Assembly: GCF_017848645.1 (NCBI RefSeq)
Contig: NZ_JAFEIF010000018.1
Span: 1-64,000 of the forward strand
DNA: 64,000 nucleotides
Direction: 5' to 3'
From: Limnohabitans sp.
GTDB lineage: Bacteria; Pseudomonadota; Gammaproteobacteria; Burkholderiales; Burkholderiaceae_C
Position numbers and translations under genes: made by a program. Under the pieces are notes generated by a model. The model saw only the letters and a list, made by a program, of their open reading frames with translations. It was not told the origin of the DNA and made no database searches. This document shows positions 1 to 12,532 of this stretch, piece after piece (position 1 is the first letter of the stretch; the number at the start of each line of letters is the position of its first letter).

Positions 1-1
1 G

Positions 2-208
2 CACTTGACGCTGGCCGACCATGTGCACATTTCAGCGGCCTCTGTGGTGACCCGGTCCATATTGCAGCCGGGGCAATACACCGGCATGTTCCCTTTGGAC
101 AGCAATGCCAACTGGGAAAAGAACGCCGCCAGCCTCAAACAACTTTCCCGCTTGCGTGAACGCATCAAGGCGCTGGAGAGCGAGATTCAAAATAACAAGG
201 AAACATGA
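2..208 (+). CDS. lpxD: UDP-3-O-acylglucosamine N-acyltransferase LpxD, C-terminal fragment (5' truncated by window)
   Basis: Translation ends [45 protein letters not shown], an LpxD-like C-terminus; immediately upstream of fabZ-lpxA-lpxB. Confidence 0.9.
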   Translation, partial: HLTLADHVHISAASVVTRSILQPGQYTGMFPLDSNANWEKNAASLKQLSRLRERIKALESEIQNNKET

Positions 209-657
209 CCATGATGGACATCCACAAAATTCTCAAACAGCTGCCGCACCGCTACCCCATCTTGCTGGTGGACCGCGTGCTTGAACTCGAAAAAGGCGTC
301 CGCATCAAGGCGCTGAAAAACGTGTCCATCAACGAGCCGCACTTTCAGGGGCACTTTCCGCACCGCCCGGTGATGCCGGGGGTGCTGATGCTCGAAGCCC
401 TGGCCCAGGCGGCTGCTTTGCTGGCTTTCGACACCTTGGGTGAGACACCCGATGATCAGACCGTGTATTACTTTGCGGGCATCGATGGTGCACGCTTCAA
501 GCGCCCGGTGGAGCCTGGCGATCAGCTGATCCTGGAGGTGGAGCTCGACCGCATGAAGGCCGGCATCTTCAAGTTCAAGGCACGCGCCAAGGTGGGCGAC
601 GAGATTGCCACCGAAGCCGAGTTGATGTGCACCATGCGGAAAATTCCACAGGCTTGA
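205..657 (+). CDS. fabZ: 3-hydroxyacyl-ACP dehydratase FabZ
   Basis: [22 protein letters not shown]...[20 protein letters not shown] motif; ATGA overlap with lpxD. Confidence 0.97.
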   Translation: MTMMDIHKILKQLPHRYPILLVDRVLELEKGVRIKALKNVSINEPHFQGHFPHRPVMPGVLMLEALAQAAALLAFDTLGETPDDQTVYYFAGIDGARFKRPVEPGDQLILEVELDRMKAGIFKFKARAKVGDEIATEAELMCTMRKIPQA

Positions 658-662
658 GCACC

Positions 663-1457
663 ATGAGCCAAATCCATCCTACGGCCATCATCAGCCCTGG
701 GGCTGAGCTTGACACGTCGGTGAGCGTGGGGCCTTACACCGTGATCGGGCCGCATGTGCGCATCGGTGCAGGAACCACTGTGGCCAGCCACTGCGTGATC
801 GAGGGCCACACCACGATTGGCCGCGACAACCGGATTTTCCAGTTCAGCTCCTTGGGTGCAGTGCCCCAGGACAAGAAGTACAACAACGAGCCTTGTGAGT
901 TGGTGATCGGAGACCGCAACACCATCCGCGAGTTTTGCACCTTCAACATCGGCTCGCCTGGCGACCGGGCTGTGACGTCGGTGGGCCACGACAACTGGAT
1001 CATGGCCTATGTGCATTTGGCGCACGATTGCCAAGTGGGCAACCACACGATTTTTGCCAATAACACGCAACTCGCAGGCCATGTGGTGGTCGACGATTGG
1101 GTGATCCTGGGCGGCTTCACCGTGGTGCACCAGTTCTGCCGCATTGGGGCGCACAGTTTCACGGCCATGAACTCTTTGCTGTTTGCCGATCTGCCGCCTT
1201 TTGTGATGGCGCAAGGCCAGCCTGCACAAGCGCGTTCGATGAACTTTGAAGGCTTGCGCCGCCGTGGCTTTTCGGCCGAACGCATCAGTGCCGTCAAAGC
1301 CATGCACAAAGCGCTTTACCGTGATGGCTTGTCGCTCGGTGATGCCATGGCCCGCATTGCCGCTTTGGCCGTCGACAAGCCCGAGGCCCAGCCTGATGTG
1401 GACATGATGCTGGGCTTTTTGCAAGCCGCCTCACCTCAGCGCGGGATCGTGCGTTGA
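663..1457 (+). CDS. lpxA: acyl-ACP--UDP-N-acetylglucosamine O-acyltransferase LpxA
   Basis: [35 protein letters not shown] hexapeptide repeats; start set at ATG 663 rather than the ORF-track start 627. Confidence 0.96.
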   Translation: MSQIHPTAIISPGAELDTSVSVGPYTVIGPHVRIGAGTTVASHCVIEGHTTIGRDNRIFQFSSLGAVPQDKKYNNEPCELVIGDRNTIREFCTFNIGSPGDRAVTSVGHDNWIMAYVHLAHDCQVGNHTIFANNTQLAGHVVVDDWVILGGFTVVHQFCRIGAHSFTAMNSLLFADLPPFVMAQGQPAQARSMNFEGLRRRGFSAERISAVKAMHKALYRDGLSLGDAMARIAALAVDKPEAQPDVDMMLGFLQAASPQRGIVR

Positions 1458-2632
1458 CACAGCCCGCAGATTCGCCCCTGACCAAAGCCCCTGCGGGGGC
1501 TTTGTCCTTTGCCATGGTGGCCGGAGAGGCTTCGGGCGATCTGCTGGCGGGCTTGCTGATTCAGGGCCTGCACTCGCGCTGGCCACAGGCGCGTGGCGTG
1601 GGTATTGGTGGGCCACGGATGCTGGCCCAAGGTTTTGAGGCATGGTGGCCACACGAAAAGTTAGCCGTGCGGGGTTATGTCGAGGTGCTGCGCCATTACC
1701 GGGGCATCGTCGCCATTCGAGACCAGTTGCGTCAGCGTTTGCTGGCCCAGCCGCCCGACGTGTTCATCGGGGTGGATGCGCCCGATTTCAACCTCGATCT
1801 GGAAGCTCGGCTCAAAGCCGCAGGCATCCCCACGGTGCATTTTGTGTGCCCCTCGATCTGGGCCTGGCGCCCTGAGCGGATTGAGAAGATCCGGCGCAGC
1901 GTGGACCACATGCTGTGCATTTTTCCCTTCGAGCCCGCCTTGTTGGCCCAAGCGGGCATAGCGGCCACTTATGTCGGTCACCCACTGGCACAAACGATTC
2001 CCATGCACCCGGACCGATTGGCAGCCCGCCAAGCTCTGGGTCTGGATGCAGACAGGCCTGTGGTGGCGGTTTTGCCCGGCAGCAGGCAGTCCGAAATTGA
2101 ACACCTGACGCCCCGCTTTGTCCAGGCTGCCCAAATCATGCAGCGACAAAACCCGGCCTTGCAATTTGTCTTGCCTGCCATCCCCAGCTTGCAGCCCCGC
2201 ATTCAGGCGCTCATCGATGCGCAAGGTGGTGTGCCGGGGTTGCAGCTGCTTGCGGGGCAGTCGCACACCGCCTTGGCCGCGTGTGACCTGACCTTGATCG
2301 CCAGCGGCACGGCCACGCTGGAGGCGGCATTGTTCAAGCGGCCCATGGTGATTGGCTACCACATGAACTGGCTCAGCTGGCAAATCATGAAGCGCCAACA
2401 GCTTCAGCCTTGGGTGGGTTTGCCCAACATCCTGAGCGAGGACTTTGTGGTGCCCGAGTTTTTGCAGGACCGTTGCACGCCCGAAGCCCTGGCTCGGGCT
2501 TCTATGGATTGGTTGTCTGCACCTGAGCGCGTGGATGCTTTGCAATCCCGTTTTGAACAATTGCACCTGAACTTGCAGTGCGACACTGCAAAACTTGCGA
2601 CCCATGCCCTCGAAAAAGTCCTCTCTCGCTAA
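1454..2632 (+). CDS. lpxB: lipid-A-disaccharide synthase LpxB
   Basis: [41 protein letters not shown] motifs; downstream of lpxA. Confidence 0.96.
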   Translation: MTQPADSPLTKAPAGALSFAMVAGEASGDLLAGLLIQGLHSRWPQARGVGIGGPRMLAQGFEAWWPHEKLAVRGYVEVLRHYRGIVAIRDQLRQRLLAQPPDVFIGVDAPDFNLDLEARLKAAGIPTVHFVCPSIWAWRPERIEKIRRSVDHMLCIFPFEPALLAQAGIAATYVGHPLAQTIPMHPDRLAARQALGLDADRPVVAVLPGSRQSEIEHLTPRFVQAAQIMQRQNPALQFVLPAIPSLQPRIQALIDAQGGVPGLQLLAGQSHTALAACDLTLIASGTATLEAALFKRPMVIGYHMNWLSWQIMKRQQLQPWVGLPNILSEDFVVPEFLQDRCTPEALARASMDWLSAPERVDALQSRFEQLHLNLQCDTAKLATHALEKVLSR

Positions 2633-3221
2633 GCAATCCGCTTTGCATTTCCATGTTTCTGGCTTGACAGCGGGCGTGGATGAGGCCGGTCGCGGACCTC
2701 TGGCGGGTCCCGTGGTGGCCGCTGCTGTGATCCTGGACGATTTGAATCCCATTCAAGGCCTGAACGACTCCAAAAAACTCACAGCCAAACGCCGTGAAAC
2801 CCTGTTTGACGAGATCCGGGCGCGGGCCCTGTGTTTTGCGATTGCCGAGGCCAGCGTGCAGGAAATTGACCAAATCAACATCTTGCAAGCCACTTTGCTG
2901 GCCATGAAGCGGGCCGTTGAGGCTTTGCGTTTGCCCCCGAAGTTGGTGCTGGTCGATGGCAACCGCTTGCCCACCTTGTCGATTCGTGCCGAAGCCATCG
3001 TCCAAGGCGATGCGCTGGTGCCCGCCATCTCGGCCGCTTCGATTTTGGCCAAGGTGCACCGCGACCGTTTGTGCGAAGTGATGCACCAACAGTACCCCCT
3101 GTATGGTTTTGACCAGCACAAAGGCTACGGCACAGCCCAGCATTTGGCCGCTTTGCAAGCCCATGGCCCAGCGGCCTGCCACCGCATGACATTTGCCCCG
3201 GTGGCCAGGAGTGTGCGATGA
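2595..3221 (+). CDS. rnhB: ribonuclease HII
   Basis: [21 protein letters not shown]...GLNDSKKL motif. Confidence 0.96.
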   Translation: MRPMPSKKSSLAKQSALHFHVSGLTAGVDEAGRGPLAGPVVAAAVILDDLNPIQGLNDSKKLTAKRRETLFDEIRARALCFAIAEASVQEIDQINILQATLLAMKRAVEALRLPPKLVLVDGNRLPTLSIRAEAIVQGDALVPAISAASILAKVHRDRLCEVMHQQYPLYGFDQHKGYGTAQHLAALQAHGPAACHRMTFAPVARSVR

Positions 3222-3991
3222 AACCGATCAGCTCGCGGGACAACCCACAGCTCAAAGCCTGGCGGCGCTTGGCCCAGGACAGCACGGCTTACCGCAAGGC
3301 GGGGCAGTTCTGGCTGGAAGGCGATCACCTGTGCCGCGCCGCCTTGCAGCGCGGTGTGCGTCCGCTGCAGGTGGTGCTGACCGAGTCGTTTCAAGCCGAG
3401 CAGGGCGATGAGTGGCAGGGACTGACCGATCAGACCTTTGTGGTGCCCGATGCCTTGTTTGCCAGCTTGAGTGGCCTGGAGTCACCGGCCCGCGTGGGTT
3501 TTGTGGTGGCCTGGCAGGCGGCCCAAGAAGTGTTGCCAGATGCCGCCACAGTGGTGCTGGACCGATTGCAGGACGCGGGCAATGTGGGGGCCATCTTGCG
3601 TTGTGCCTCGGCCTTCGGTTACCGCCAAGTGTTGGCCATCAAGGGCACGGCGGCCTTGTGGTCGCCCAAGGTGCTGCGTGCGGGCATGGGAGCGCATTTT
3701 GGTCTGCACTTGGTGGAAGCGCTCAGCGAGGCCGATGTGGCAGATTTGCAGGTGCCTTTGCTCACCACCAGCTCTCACGAAGGGCCTTTTTTGCACGCCT
3801 TGCTGCAAGCGGGAAATTTGCCCCGAAAGTGTGCGTGGGTCTTTGGGCACGAAGGGCAGGGCGTCAGCGCCAGCCTGATGGCCACGGCCCATCATCAGGT
3901 GCGCATTGCCCAGCCGGGTGGCGAAGAATCGCTCAATGTGGCCACGGCAGCGGCCATTTGCTTGCACGCCAGCGCCACGTCAGGTCCTTGA
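3218..3991 (+). CDS. TrmH/SpoU family RNA methyltransferase
   Basis: [23 protein letters not shown] and [13 protein letters not shown]...[20 protein letters not shown] SpoU motifs. Confidence 0.9.
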   Translation: MKPISSRDNPQLKAWRRLAQDSTAYRKAGQFWLEGDHLCRAALQRGVRPLQVVLTESFQAEQGDEWQGLTDQTFVVPDALFASLSGLESPARVGFVVAWQAAQEVLPDAATVVLDRLQDAGNVGAILRCASAFGYRQVLAIKGTAALWSPKVLRAGMGAHFGLHLVEALSEADVADLQVPLLTTSSHEGPFLHALLQAGNLPRKCAWVFGHEGQGVSASLMATAHHQVRIAQPGGEESLNVATAAAICLHASATSGP

Positions 3992-4057
3992 TCCATTTGC
4001 GGTTTGGCCGAAGGGGCTGAGGGCTTGATTTGTCAGGGTTTACTAGCAGTCCTCAGC

Positions 4058-4063
4058 TATAAT
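4058..4063 (+). promoter_or_regulatory. candidate -10 element (TATAAT) upstream of carA
   Basis: Perfect TATAAT about 125 nt upstream of the carA GTG start; no good -35 at standard spacing. Confidence 0.45.
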
Positions 4064-4189
4064 GAGAGGCTTTCCCGCATCAACCTGTACGCCACAGTCC
4101 ATCCCAGGCCCATTCCTCGAACAAGCAGCCAAAAAGAGATCTCTCTCTGGTGAGTGCTGAGGCGTACCCGAACTATTCCGGAGAACCCA

Positions 4190-5353
4190 GTGCTTTTGTC
4201 TCTTCAGGGAACCTTCCCGCCCGCCATCCTGGCGCTTGCAGACGGCACGGTCTTTATCGGCAACTCGATTGGAGCCACCGGCTCCACCGTCGGCGAAGTG
4301 GTGTTCAACACCTCGCTCACCGGCTACCAGGAAATCCTCACTGACCCCAGCTATTGCCAGCAGATCGTCACCCTGACGTACCCGCACATCGGCAACTACG
4401 GTGTCAACGTGGAAGACATCGAATCCGAGAAAGTCCATGCCGCAGGCCTCATCATCAAAGACCTGCCTTTGGTGGCGAGCAACTTCCGCTCCAGCCAAAC
4501 CTTGTCGTCCTACCTGGTGGATGCCGGCACGGTCGCCATTGCGAACATCGACACCCGCCAACTGACCCGCATCTTGCGCACAAAGGGTGCCCAAAACGGT
4601 GCCATTGTGGGGCTGGCCAAAGGTCAAGAGGTCACCCAAGCGGTCATTGACCAGGCGATTGCCGCAGCCCAGGCGGCCCCCAACATGGCGGGTCTCGATT
4701 TGGCGCAACAAGTCACCGTGGCCCAGCCTTACGACTGGACCCAAACCGAATGGCAACTGGGTGCCGGGTATGGCAAGCAGACCGCCCCCAAGTTCCATGT
4801 GGTGGCGTACGACTTCGGTGTGAAGAAAAACATCTTGCGCATGCTGGCTGAGCGCGGCTGCAAAGTGACTGTGGTCCCTGCCAAGACGCCTGCGGCGGAA
4901 GTGCTCAAGCACAAACCAGACGGCATCTTCTTGTCCAACGGCCCTGGCGATCCACAGCCTTGTGACTACGCGATTGCGGCGGCGGCCGAGTTGATTGAAA
5001 CCGGTATCCCCACATTTGGCATTTGCCTGGGCCACCAGATCATGGCTTTGGCCAGCGGCGCGAAAACTTTCAAGATGAAGTTTGGCCACCACGGCGCCAA
5101 CCACCCCGTCAAAGACCTCGACTCAGGTCGCGTGTCCATCACCAGCCAAAACCACGGCTTTGCGGTGGACGAAAAGTCCTTGCCCGCCAACTTGCGTGCC
5201 ACACACGTGTCCTTGTTTGACGGCACCTTGCAGGGCCTGGCCCGCACCGACAAGCCTGCGTTCTGCTTCCAGGGTCACCCCGAAGCGTCGCCTGGCCCGC
5301 ACGACATTGCTTACCTCTTTGACCGCTTCATCAAACTGATGGAGGCGAAATAA
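4190..5353 (+). CDS. carA: carbamoyl-phosphate synthase small subunit
   Basis: [56 protein letters not shown] start in frame at 4190. Confidence 0.96.
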   Translation: MLLSLQGTFPPAILALADGTVFIGNSIGATGSTVGEVVFNTSLTGYQEILTDPSYCQQIVTLTYPHIGNYGVNVEDIESEKVHAAGLIIKDLPLVASNFRSSQTLSSYLVDAGTVAIANIDTRQLTRILRTKGAQNGAIVGLAKGQEVTQAVIDQAIAAAQAAPNMAGLDLAQQVTVAQPYDWTQTEWQLGAGYGKQTAPKFHVVAYDFGVKKNILRMLAERGCKVTVVPAKTPAAEVLKHKPDGIFLSNGPGDPQPCDYAIAAAAELIETGIPTFGICLGHQIMALASGAKTFKMKFGHHGANHPVKDLDSGRVSITSQNHGFAVDEKSLPANLRATHVSLFDGTLQGLARTDKPAFCFQGHPEASPGPHDIAYLFDRFIKLMEAK

Positions 5354-5354
5354 C

Positions 5355-8300
5355 ATGCCAAAGCGCACCGACCTCAAAAGCATCCTCATCATTGGCGCGG
5401 GCCCGATCATCATTGGTCAGGCCTGCGAGTTCGATTACTCCGGCGTGCAGGCTTGCAAAGCTTTGCGCGAAGAGGGCTACAAAGTCATCTTGATCAACAG
5501 CAACCCTGCCACGATCATGACCGACCCGGCCACGGCCGATGTGACCTACATCGAGCCCATCACTTGGCAAACCGTCGAGAAGATCATCGCCAAAGAGCGC
5601 CCCGATGCGATCTTGCCTACCATGGGAGGCCAAACTGCGCTGAACTGCGCTTTGGACTTGTGGCACCACGGCGTGCTCGAAAAGTACAAGGTCGAGCTGA
5701 TTGGCGCGACACCCGAGGCCATCGACAAAGCCGAAGACCGCTTGAAGTTCAAGGACGCCATGACCAAGATTGGTCTGGGTTCGGCCCGCTCCGGCATTGC
5801 CCACAGCATGGAAGAAGCGTGGGACGTGCAAAAGACCTTGGGTTTCCCAACAGTCATCCGCCCCAGCTTCACCTTGGGCGGTACGGGCGGCGGCATTGCT
5901 TACAACCCTGAAGAGTTCGAGATCATTTGCAAGCGCGGTTTGGAGGCTTCGCCTACCACCGAGCTGCTGATTGAAGAATCCTTGCTCGGCTGGAAAGAGT
6001 ACGAGATGGAAGTGGTGCGCGACAAAGCGGACAACTGCATCATCGTGTGCTCGATCGAAAACCTGGACCCCATGGGCGTGCACACGGGCGACTCGATCAC
6101 CGTGGCCCCAGCCCAGACGCTGACCGACAAGGAATACCAGATTTTGCGCAATGCCTCTTTGGCCGTTTTGCGTGAAATCGGTGTGGACACGGGCGGCTCG
6201 AACGTGCAGTTCTCGATCAACCCCAAAGACGGCCGCATGGTCGTCATCGAGATGAACCCCCGCGTGTCGCGCTCCTCGGCTTTGGCTTCCAAAGCCACGG
6301 GTTTCCCGATTGCCAAAGTGGCAGCCAAGTTGGCTGTGGGCTACACGCTCGACGAGTTGCGCAACGACATCACGGGCGGTGCCACGCCAGCCTCGTTTGA
6401 GCCATCGATCGACTACGTGGTCACCAAGATTCCCCGTTTTGCATTCGAGAAGTTCCCAACGGCCGACAGCCGTTTGACCACCCAAATGAAATCGGTGGGC
6501 GAGGTGATGGCCATGGGCCGCACCTTCCAAGAGTCGTTCCAGAAAGCCCTGCGCGGTCTGGAAGTTGGCGTGGACGGCATGAACGAGAAAACCCAAGACC
6601 GCGAAGTGCTCGAGAAAGAACTGGGCGAGCCCGGTCCTGAGCGCATTTGGTACGTGGGCGATGCCTTTGCCATGGGCCTGAGTGTTGACGAGGTGTTTGC
6701 CTTGACCAAGATCGACCCTTGGTTCCTGGTGCAGATCGAAGAGATCGTCAAGATCGAATTGGAACTGGAAACCACCACACTCGAAGCCATCACGGCCGAC
6801 GAGTTGCGTGCGCTCAAGAAGAAGGGCTTCTCGGACCGCCGCTTGGCCAAGTTGCTCAAAACCACCGAGCACGTGGTGCGTGCCCGTCGTCATGCCCTGA
6901 ACATCCGCCCCGTCTATAAGCGCGTGGACACCTGCGCGGCCGAGTTCTCGACCGACACCGCCTACATGTACTCGTGCTACGAGGGCAATGGCGACGGTGA
7001 GTGCGAAGCCGAACCCACCACCAACAAGAAAATCATGGTCTTAGGTGGCGGTCCGAACCGCATCGGTCAAGGCATCGAGTTTGACTACTGCTGCGTGCAC
7101 GCCGCCTTGGCCATGCGCGAAGACGGTTACGAAACCATCATGGTCAACTGCAACCCCGAAACCGTGTCGACCGATTACGACACCTCGGATCGCTTGTACT
7201 TTGAGCCCGTCACTTTGGAAGACGTGCTTGAAATCGTCGACAAGGAAAAGCCCACAGGCGTCATCGTGCAATACGGTGGCCAAACGCCTTTGAAGCTCGC
7301 TTTGGATCTGGAAGCTGCGGGCGTGCCCATCATCGGCACCAGCCCTGACATGATCGACGCGGCCGAAGACCGTGAGCGTTTCCAGAAATTGCTGCAAGAC
7401 TTGGGACTGCGTCAGCCCCCTAACGCCACAGCGCGCACCGAGCCAGAAGCTTTGGAAAAAGCGGCTGCTTTGGGATATCCCTTGGTCGTTCGCCCCAGCT
7501 ACGTGCTCGGTGGCCGCGCCATGGAAATCGTGCACGAGCAGCGTGACCTCGAGCGTTACATGCGCGAAGCGGTCAAGGTGTCGCACGATTCCCCTGTGCT
7601 GCTCGACCGTTTCCTGAACGACGCCATCGAGTGCGATGTGGACTGCCTGCGCGACCCCGAAGGCAAGACCTTCATCGGTGGCGTGATGGAGCACATCGAA
7701 CAAGCCGGTGTGCACAGCGGCGACTCGGCATGCTCCTTGCCGCCTTACTCGCTGTCGGCTGCCACGGTGGACGAGCTCAAGCGCCAATCGGCCGCCATGG
7801 CCGGTGCCTTGAACGTGGTGGGTTTGATGAACGTGCAGTTTGCCATCCAGCATGTGAACGGCCAAGACGTGATCTACGTGCTGGAAGTCAACCCCCGCGC
7901 GTCACGCACCGTGCCTTATGTCTCCAAAGCCACCGGCATCCAGTTGGCCAAGGTGGCGGCGCGTTGCATGGCAGGCCAGACTCTGGCTTCGCAAGGCATC
8001 ACGAAAGAAGTCACACCCCCGTATTTCAGCGTGAAAGAAGCCGTCTTCCCCTTCGTGAAGTTCCCTGGCGTCGATACGATTCTCGGCCCCGAGATGAAGT
8101 CCACAGGCGAAGTCATGGGCGTGGGCAAAACCTTTGGCGAAGCCTTTGTGAAGAGCCAATTGGGCGCTGGCACCAAGTTGCCACGCCCCACCAAAGCCGA
8201 CGGCACGCCTTCGGGCAAGGTCTTCATCTCGGTGAAAAACAACGACAAGGCGCGTGCCATCGAAGTGGCACGTCAGTTGGTTGCACAAGGTTTTGCGTTG

Positions 8301-8615
8301 GTCGCCACCAAAGGCACAGCCAACGCGATGGCCGAAGCTGGGGTGAGCTGTGCCACGGTGAACAAAGTGACCGAAGGTCGCCCGCACATCGTGGACATGA
8401 TCAAAAACAACGAAGTGGTGCTGGTCATCAACACGGTCGAAGAGCGCCGCAATGCGATCGCCGACTCGCGCCATATCCGCACTTCGGCCTTGCTCAACCG
8501 CGTCACGACCTTCACAACCATCGCAGGCGCGGAAGCGGCTGTCGAGGGCATGAAGTACATGGACCAGCTGGACGTGATTTCCATCCAGGAAATGCACGCG
8601 CAACTGGCGGCCTGA
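5355..8615 (+). CDS. carB: carbamoyl-phosphate synthase large subunit
   Basis: [30 protein letters not shown], 1086 aa duplicated ATP-grasp architecture. Confidence 0.98.
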   Translation: MPKRTDLKSILIIGAGPIIIGQACEFDYSGVQACKALREEGYKVILINSNPATIMTDPATADVTYIEPITWQTVEKIIAKERPDAILPTMGGQTALNCALDLWHHGVLEKYKVELIGATPEAIDKAEDRLKFKDAMTKIGLGSARSGIAHSMEEAWDVQKTLGFPTVIRPSFTLGGTGGGIAYNPEEFEIICKRGLEASPTTELLIEESLLGWKEYEMEVVRDKADNCIIVCSIENLDPMGVHTGDSITVAPAQTLTDKEYQILRNASLAVLREIGVDTGGSNVQFSINPKDGRMVVIEMNPRVSRSSALASKATGFPIAKVAAKLAVGYTLDELRNDITGGATPASFEPSIDYVVTKIPRFAFEKFPTADSRLTTQMKSVGEVMAMGRTFQESFQKALRGLEVGVDGMNEKTQDREVLEKELGEPGPERIWYVGDAFAMGLSVDEVFALTKIDPWFLVQIEEIVKIELELETTTLEAITADELRALKKKGFSDRRLAKLLKTTEHVVRARRHALNIRPVYKRVDTCAAEFSTDTAYMYSCYEGNGDGECEAEPTTNKKIMVLGGGPNRIGQGIEFDYCCVHAALAMREDGYETIMVNCNPETVSTDYDTSDRLYFEPVTLEDVLEIVDKEKPTGVIVQYGGQTPLKLALDLEAAGVPIIGTSPDMIDAAEDRERFQKLLQDLGLRQPPNATARTEPEALEKAAALGYPLVVRPSYVLGGRAMEIVHEQRDLERYMREAVKVSHDSPVLLDRFLNDAIECDVDCLRDPEGKTFIGGVMEHIEQAGVHSGDSACSLPPYSLSAATVDELKRQSAAMAGALNVVGLMNVQFAIQHVNGQDVIYVLEVNPRASRTVPYVSKATGIQLAKVAARCMAGQTLASQGITKEVTPPYFSVKEAVFPFVKFPGVDTILGPEMKSTGEVMGVGKTFGEAFVKSQLGAGTKLPRPTKADGTPSGKVFISVKNNDKARAIEVARQLVAQGFALVATKGTANAMAEAGVSCATVNKVTEGRPHIVDMIKNNEVVLVINTVEERRNAIADSRHIRTSALLNRVTTFTTIAGAEAAVEGMKYMDQLDVISIQEMHAQLAA

Positions 8616-8672
8616 TCCCCAGCCTGTCGCTCTGCACCCCTGATGGGGTGCAAGGCATAATGGCGTCAATGA

Positions 8673-8705
8673 CCGCCGAGTTCCAAAGCTCGGCGGTTTG
8701 CTTTT
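8673..8705 (+). terminator. rho-independent-like terminator after carB
   Basis: CCGCCGAG-ttccaaag-CTCGGCGG followed by tttgctttt. Confidence 0.7.
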
Positions 8706-8717
8706 GGAGAACCGAAC

Positions 8718-9194
8718 ATGTCAACCATCCCGATCACCAAACGAGGTGCTGAAAAACTCAAGGACGAGTTGCACCGCCTCAAAACGGTGGACCGCCCCGG
8801 CGTGATCCAGGCCATTGCCGAAGCGCGTGCCCAGGGTGACCTGAGCGAGAACGCCGAATACGATGCGGCCAAAGACCGTCAGGGCTTCATCGAAGGCCGT
8901 ATTCAGGAAATCGAAGGCAAACTCTCGGCCGCGCAGATCATTGATCCGGCGTCGGTAGATGCGGGGGGCCGCGTGGTGTTTGGCACCACCGTCGAGCTCG
9001 AAGATGAGAGCTCGGGTGAGGCCGTGACCTACCAGATCGTGGGCGAGGACGAGGCCGACTTGAAACTGGGCTTGATCAACATCAGCAGCCCGATTGCACG
9101 CGCCTTGATTGGCAAGGAAGAGGGCGATGTGGCCGAAGTGCAAGCGCCGGGTGGCGTGCGCCGCTACGAAATTGTGGGCGTATCCTACGTTTGA
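8718..9194 (+). CDS. greA: transcription elongation factor GreA
   Basis: [22 protein letters not shown]...[32 protein letters not shown]. Confidence 0.97.
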   Translation: MSTIPITKRGAEKLKDELHRLKTVDRPGVIQAIAEARAQGDLSENAEYDAAKDRQGFIEGRIQEIEGKLSAAQIIDPASVDAGGRVVFGTTVELEDESSGEAVTYQIVGEDEADLKLGLINISSPIARALIGKEEGDVAEVQAPGGVRRYEIVGVSYV

Positions 9195-9276
9195 GCCAAA
9201 ACAAAGGCCGCTGTTTGGCGGCCTTGGTGGGTGGTGTCACCCCCAAGTGGGGGCGCTGTCATTGAAACCGGAGCCT

Positions 9277-9750
9277 TCAGTCCTGGCGTCCTTTTTTGAC
9301 CGATTTTTGCTTGGGCTTGGCCCGTTTGATCTGGCCGCCAGCGGCCAGGCGCTGGTTGCCCAGCACACGAACGGTTTTGACCTCGGGGCGCTGACCGCCG
9401 CGTGAGCTGTATTTGAGGATCTTGAAGTCTCTTGGGCCGGCTTTGCGGTCTTCATCGACAGCTTTGAGCTTGTCCGGCTGTGGGCGCCACAGGATCAGCA
9501 GTTTGCCAATGTGCTGGATGGGCGCGGCGCTGAGTTGATCGGCCAGTTGCGCGAACATGGCTTCGCGTGCAGCGCGGTCATCGCCCAGCACGCGTATCTT
9601 GATCAGGCCGTGGGCGTTCAGGGCCGCTTCGGTTTCCTTGACGACCGCAGGGGTCAGGCCATCGCCGCCGATCATGACGACCGGATCAAGGTGGTGGGCA
9701 TCGGCGCGAAAAACTTTGCGCTCGGCAGGTGTGAGTTGTATTTGGGGCAT
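9277..9750 (-). CDS. YhbY/CRS1-type (CRM domain) RNA-binding protein
   Basis: [59 protein letters not shown]; start trimmed from 9846 to ATG at 9750. Confidence 0.88.
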   Translation of the reverse strand: MPQIQLTPAERKVFRADAHHLDPVVMIGGDGLTPAVVKETEAALNAHGLIKIRVLGDDRAAREAMFAQLADQLSAAPIQHIGKLLILWRPQPDKLKAVDEDRKAGPRDFKILKYSSRGGQRPEVKTVRVLGNQRLAAGGQIKRAKPKQKSVKKGRQD

Positions 9751-9781
9751 CCCCGTATTATCCCCGCAAGGACGCAAAAGA

Positions 9782-10444
9782 ATGAAAGTCAAAACCAAAA
9801 GTAAAAAGGTTAACAAAGCCTGGTTGAACGACCATGTGAATGACACCTACGTGAAACTGGCCCTGAAAGAGGGTTACCGGGCGCGGGCGGCTTACAAACT
9901 CAAGGAAATCGACGAGACCCTAGGCCTGATCCGTCCCGGCCATTTGGTGGTGGACTTGGGCTCTGCGCCGGGTGCCTGGAGTCAGTACCTGCGCCGCCGC
10001 TTGTCCCCTGATGGTGCGGCCGTGGGCGAGCTCAACGGCAGCATCATCGCGCTGGACATTCTGCCCATGGACCCGGTGGAGGGGGTGCAGTTCATTCAGG
10101 GGGATTTTCGTGAAAACGAAGTCGCCGCCTTGCTGGAGGCGGCCTTGCAAGGGAGGCAGGCCGATGTGGTGGTGTCCGACATGGCCCCCAACCTGTCCGG
10201 CATCGAATCGTCAGATGCGGCGCGGGTCCAGCATTTGATCGAGCTGGCCGTGGAATTTGCACAAAACCACATGAAGCCGCAGGGCGCCTTGGTGGTCAAG
10301 GTCTTTCACGGCAGCGGCTACAGCCAGATCGTCAAGATGTTCAAGGAGACCTTCAAGGTGGTCAAGCCGATCAAGCCCAAATCCTCCCGGGACAAGTCTT
10401 CGGAGACTTTTTTGGTGGGCATGGGCCTGATTCATGGGGCTTGA
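9782..10444 (+). CDS. rlmE: 23S rRNA (uridine-2'-O-)-methyltransferase RlmE (FtsJ/RrmJ)
   Basis: [38 protein letters not shown]...[14 protein letters not shown]; start trimmed to ATG 9782; adjacent to ftsH. Confidence 0.95.
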   Translation: MKVKTKSKKVNKAWLNDHVNDTYVKLALKEGYRARAAYKLKEIDETLGLIRPGHLVVDLGSAPGAWSQYLRRRLSPDGAAVGELNGSIIALDILPMDPVEGVQFIQGDFRENEVAALLEAALQGRQADVVVSDMAPNLSGIESSDAARVQHLIELAVEFAQNHMKPQGALVVKVFHGSGYSQIVKMFKETFKVVKPIKPKSSRDKSSETFLVGMGLIHGA

Positions 10445-10550
10445 TGCCTTAATTCCGAGCTTTTAGAGGGCCAAAACCCCTTGCTTGTGTCGCCAGGGCT
10501 TCTGGCAGGCCTAGAATGGTGACAGTCATTTTTTTCGATTGGAGTCTCTC

Positions 10551-12467
10551 TTGAATAACCCCTGGTTTTCCAAAATTGCCGTCTGGATGGTGATTGCCAT
10601 GGTGCTGTTCACCTTGTTCAAGCAATTTGACAACCGTGGTGTCGCTGGTGCGAACGCCATTGGTTACTCTGATTTTTTGGAAGAGGTGCGCAGCAACCGG
10701 ATCAAGAGCGCCACGATTTCCGAGAGCCCTGGCGGTACTGAAATCCTGGCTGTCACGGTCGATGACCGCCGCATCAAGACCACCGCCACTTACCTGGACC
10801 GCGGTCTGGTGGGTGATTTGATCAGCAGCGGCATCAAGTTCGATGTCAAGCCCCGCGAGGAGGGCTCTTTGCTCATGACCTTGCTGGTCAGCTGGGGCCC
10901 CATGCTCTTGCTCATTGGTGTGTGGGTCTACTTCATGCGCCAAATGCAAGGCGGTGGCAAAGGCGGTGCTTTCAGCTTTGGCAAGTCCAAGGCGCGCATG
11001 ATGGACGAAAACAACAACAACACCACGTTTGCCGATGTGGCTGGTTGCGACGAAGCCAAGGAAGAAGTCAAAGAGGTGGTTGACTTCCTGAAGGACCCTC
11101 AGCGCTTCCAGAAACTGGGCGGTCGCATTCCCCGTGGTTTGCTGTTGGTGGGGCCTCCCGGAACAGGTAAGACCCTGCTGGCCAAAAGCATCGCTGGCGA
11201 AGCCAAAGTGCCGTTTTTCAGCATTTCTGGCTCTGATTTTGTCGAGATGTTTGTGGGTGTGGGTGCTTCCCGCGTTCGCGACATGTTCGAAAACGCCAAA
11301 AAGAACGCGCCTTGCATCATTTTCATTGACGAAATCGACGCGGTGGGTCGCCAGCGTGGCGCTGGCCTGGGTGGTGGCAATGACGAGCGCGAGCAAACCC
11401 TCAACCAGATGCTGGTCGAGATGGACGGTTTTGAGACCAACCTGGGTGTGATCGTTGTGGCGGCCACCAACCGCCCGGACATTCTGGACGCTGCTTTGTT
11501 GCGCCCCGGCCGTTTTGACCGTCAGGTCTATGTGACCTTGCCCGACATCCGTGGTCGTGAGCAAATCCTGAACGTGCACATGCGCAAAGTCCCGATTGGC
11601 CAGGACGTGAACGCGGCGGTGATCGCCCGTGGTACGCCCGGCATGAGCGGTGCCGATCTGGCCAACCTGTGCAACGAGGCGGCCTTGATGGCAGCGCGTC
11701 GCAATGCCCGCGTGGTGGAGATGGTCGACTTTGAAAAGGCCAAGGACAAGATCCTGATGGGCCCTGAGCGCAAGAGCATGGTCATGCCCGAGGAAGAGCG
11801 CCGCAACACGGCTTACCACGAAGCGGGGCACGCCCTCATCGGCAATTTGCTGCCCAAGTGCGATCCGGTGCACAAGGTCACCATCATTCCCCGTGGCCGC
11901 GCCCTGGGTGTGACCATGAGCTTGCCCGAGAAGGACCGCTACAGCTACGACAAGGAGTTCATGCTCAACCAAATCAGCATGCTGTTTGGTGGGCGTATTG
12001 CCGAAGAGGTCTTCATGAACCAGATGACCACGGGTGCCAGCAACGACTTCGAGCGGGCCACCTCCATTGCCCGCGACATGGTCATGCGTTACGGCATGAC
12101 CGATGCCTTGGGCCCGATGGTGTATGCCGAAAACGAAGGCGAAGTGTTCTTGGGCCGCTCGGTCACCAAGACCACCAACATGAGCGAGGCCACCATGCAA
12201 AAGGTCGACTTGGAAGTGCGCCGCATCATCGACGAGCAGTACAGCCTGGCGCGTCGTTTGATTGAGGAACACAGCGCTCAGATGCACGCTATGGCCAAGG
12301 CCTTGCTGGAATGGGAAACCATCGACAAAGACCAGATCGCCGACATCATGGCGGGCCGCGATCCCTTGCCGCCCAAGGACTTTACCCCCCGCACGCCCCC
12401 CTCTGGCGGCAACAGCGGTGGTGGCTCTCCAGTCGTCCAGCCTGAACCCGCCACGACAGCGGCCTGA
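10551..12467 (+). CDS. ftsH: ATP-dependent zinc metalloprotease FtsH
   Basis: [18 protein letters not shown] Walker A, HEAGH zinc site; TTG start at 10551 ([20 protein letters not shown]), alternative TTG 10539. Confidence 0.96.
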   Translation: MNNPWFSKIAVWMVIAMVLFTLFKQFDNRGVAGANAIGYSDFLEEVRSNRIKSATISESPGGTEILAVTVDDRRIKTTATYLDRGLVGDLISSGIKFDVKPREEGSLLMTLLVSWGPMLLLIGVWVYFMRQMQGGGKGGAFSFGKSKARMMDENNNNTTFADVAGCDEAKEEVKEVVDFLKDPQRFQKLGGRIPRGLLLVGPPGTGKTLLAKSIAGEAKVPFFSISGSDFVEMFVGVGASRVRDMFENAKKNAPCIIFIDEIDAVGRQRGAGLGGGNDEREQTLNQMLVEMDGFETNLGVIVVAATNRPDILDAALLRPGRFDRQVYVTLPDIRGREQILNVHMRKVPIGQDVNAAVIARGTPGMSGADLANLCNEAALMAARRNARVVEMVDFEKAKDKILMGPERKSMVMPEEERRNTAYHEAGHALIGNLLPKCDPVHKVTIIPRGRALGVTMSLPEKDRYSYDKEFMLNQISMLFGGRIAEEVFMNQMTTGASNDFERATSIARDMVMRYGMTDALGPMVYAENEGEVFLGRSVTKTTNMSEATMQKVDLEVRRIIDEQYSLARRLIEEHSAQMHAMAKALLEWETIDKDQIADIMAGRDPLPPKDFTPRTPPSGGNSGGGSPVVQPEPATTAA

Positions 12468-12492
12468 TCGGGCGTTGACTTGCCAATGAGAC

Positions 12493-12518
12493 AACGGGGC
12501 CTGCGGGCCCCGTTTTCA
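12493..12518 (+). terminator. terminator after ftsH
   Basis: AACGGGGCC-tgc-GGGCCCCGTTTT GC-rich hairpin followed by T-rich sequence. Confidence 0.75.
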
Positions 12519-12532
12519 ATCGTTTTTTCTTT

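Noticed and set aside
5331-6893. 520-aa minus-strand ORF antisense to carB
   Set aside because: Shadow ORF with His/Gly/Val-rich composition; no domain recognised.
9204-9225. Inverted repeat AAGGCCGC-N6-GCGGCCTT after greA as a terminator
   Set aside because: Stem is real but no T-tract follows; not enough to call a rho-independent terminator.
10449-12494. 681-aa minus-strand ORF antisense to ftsH
   Set aside because: Same codon-bias artefact; ftsH on the plus strand is unambiguous.
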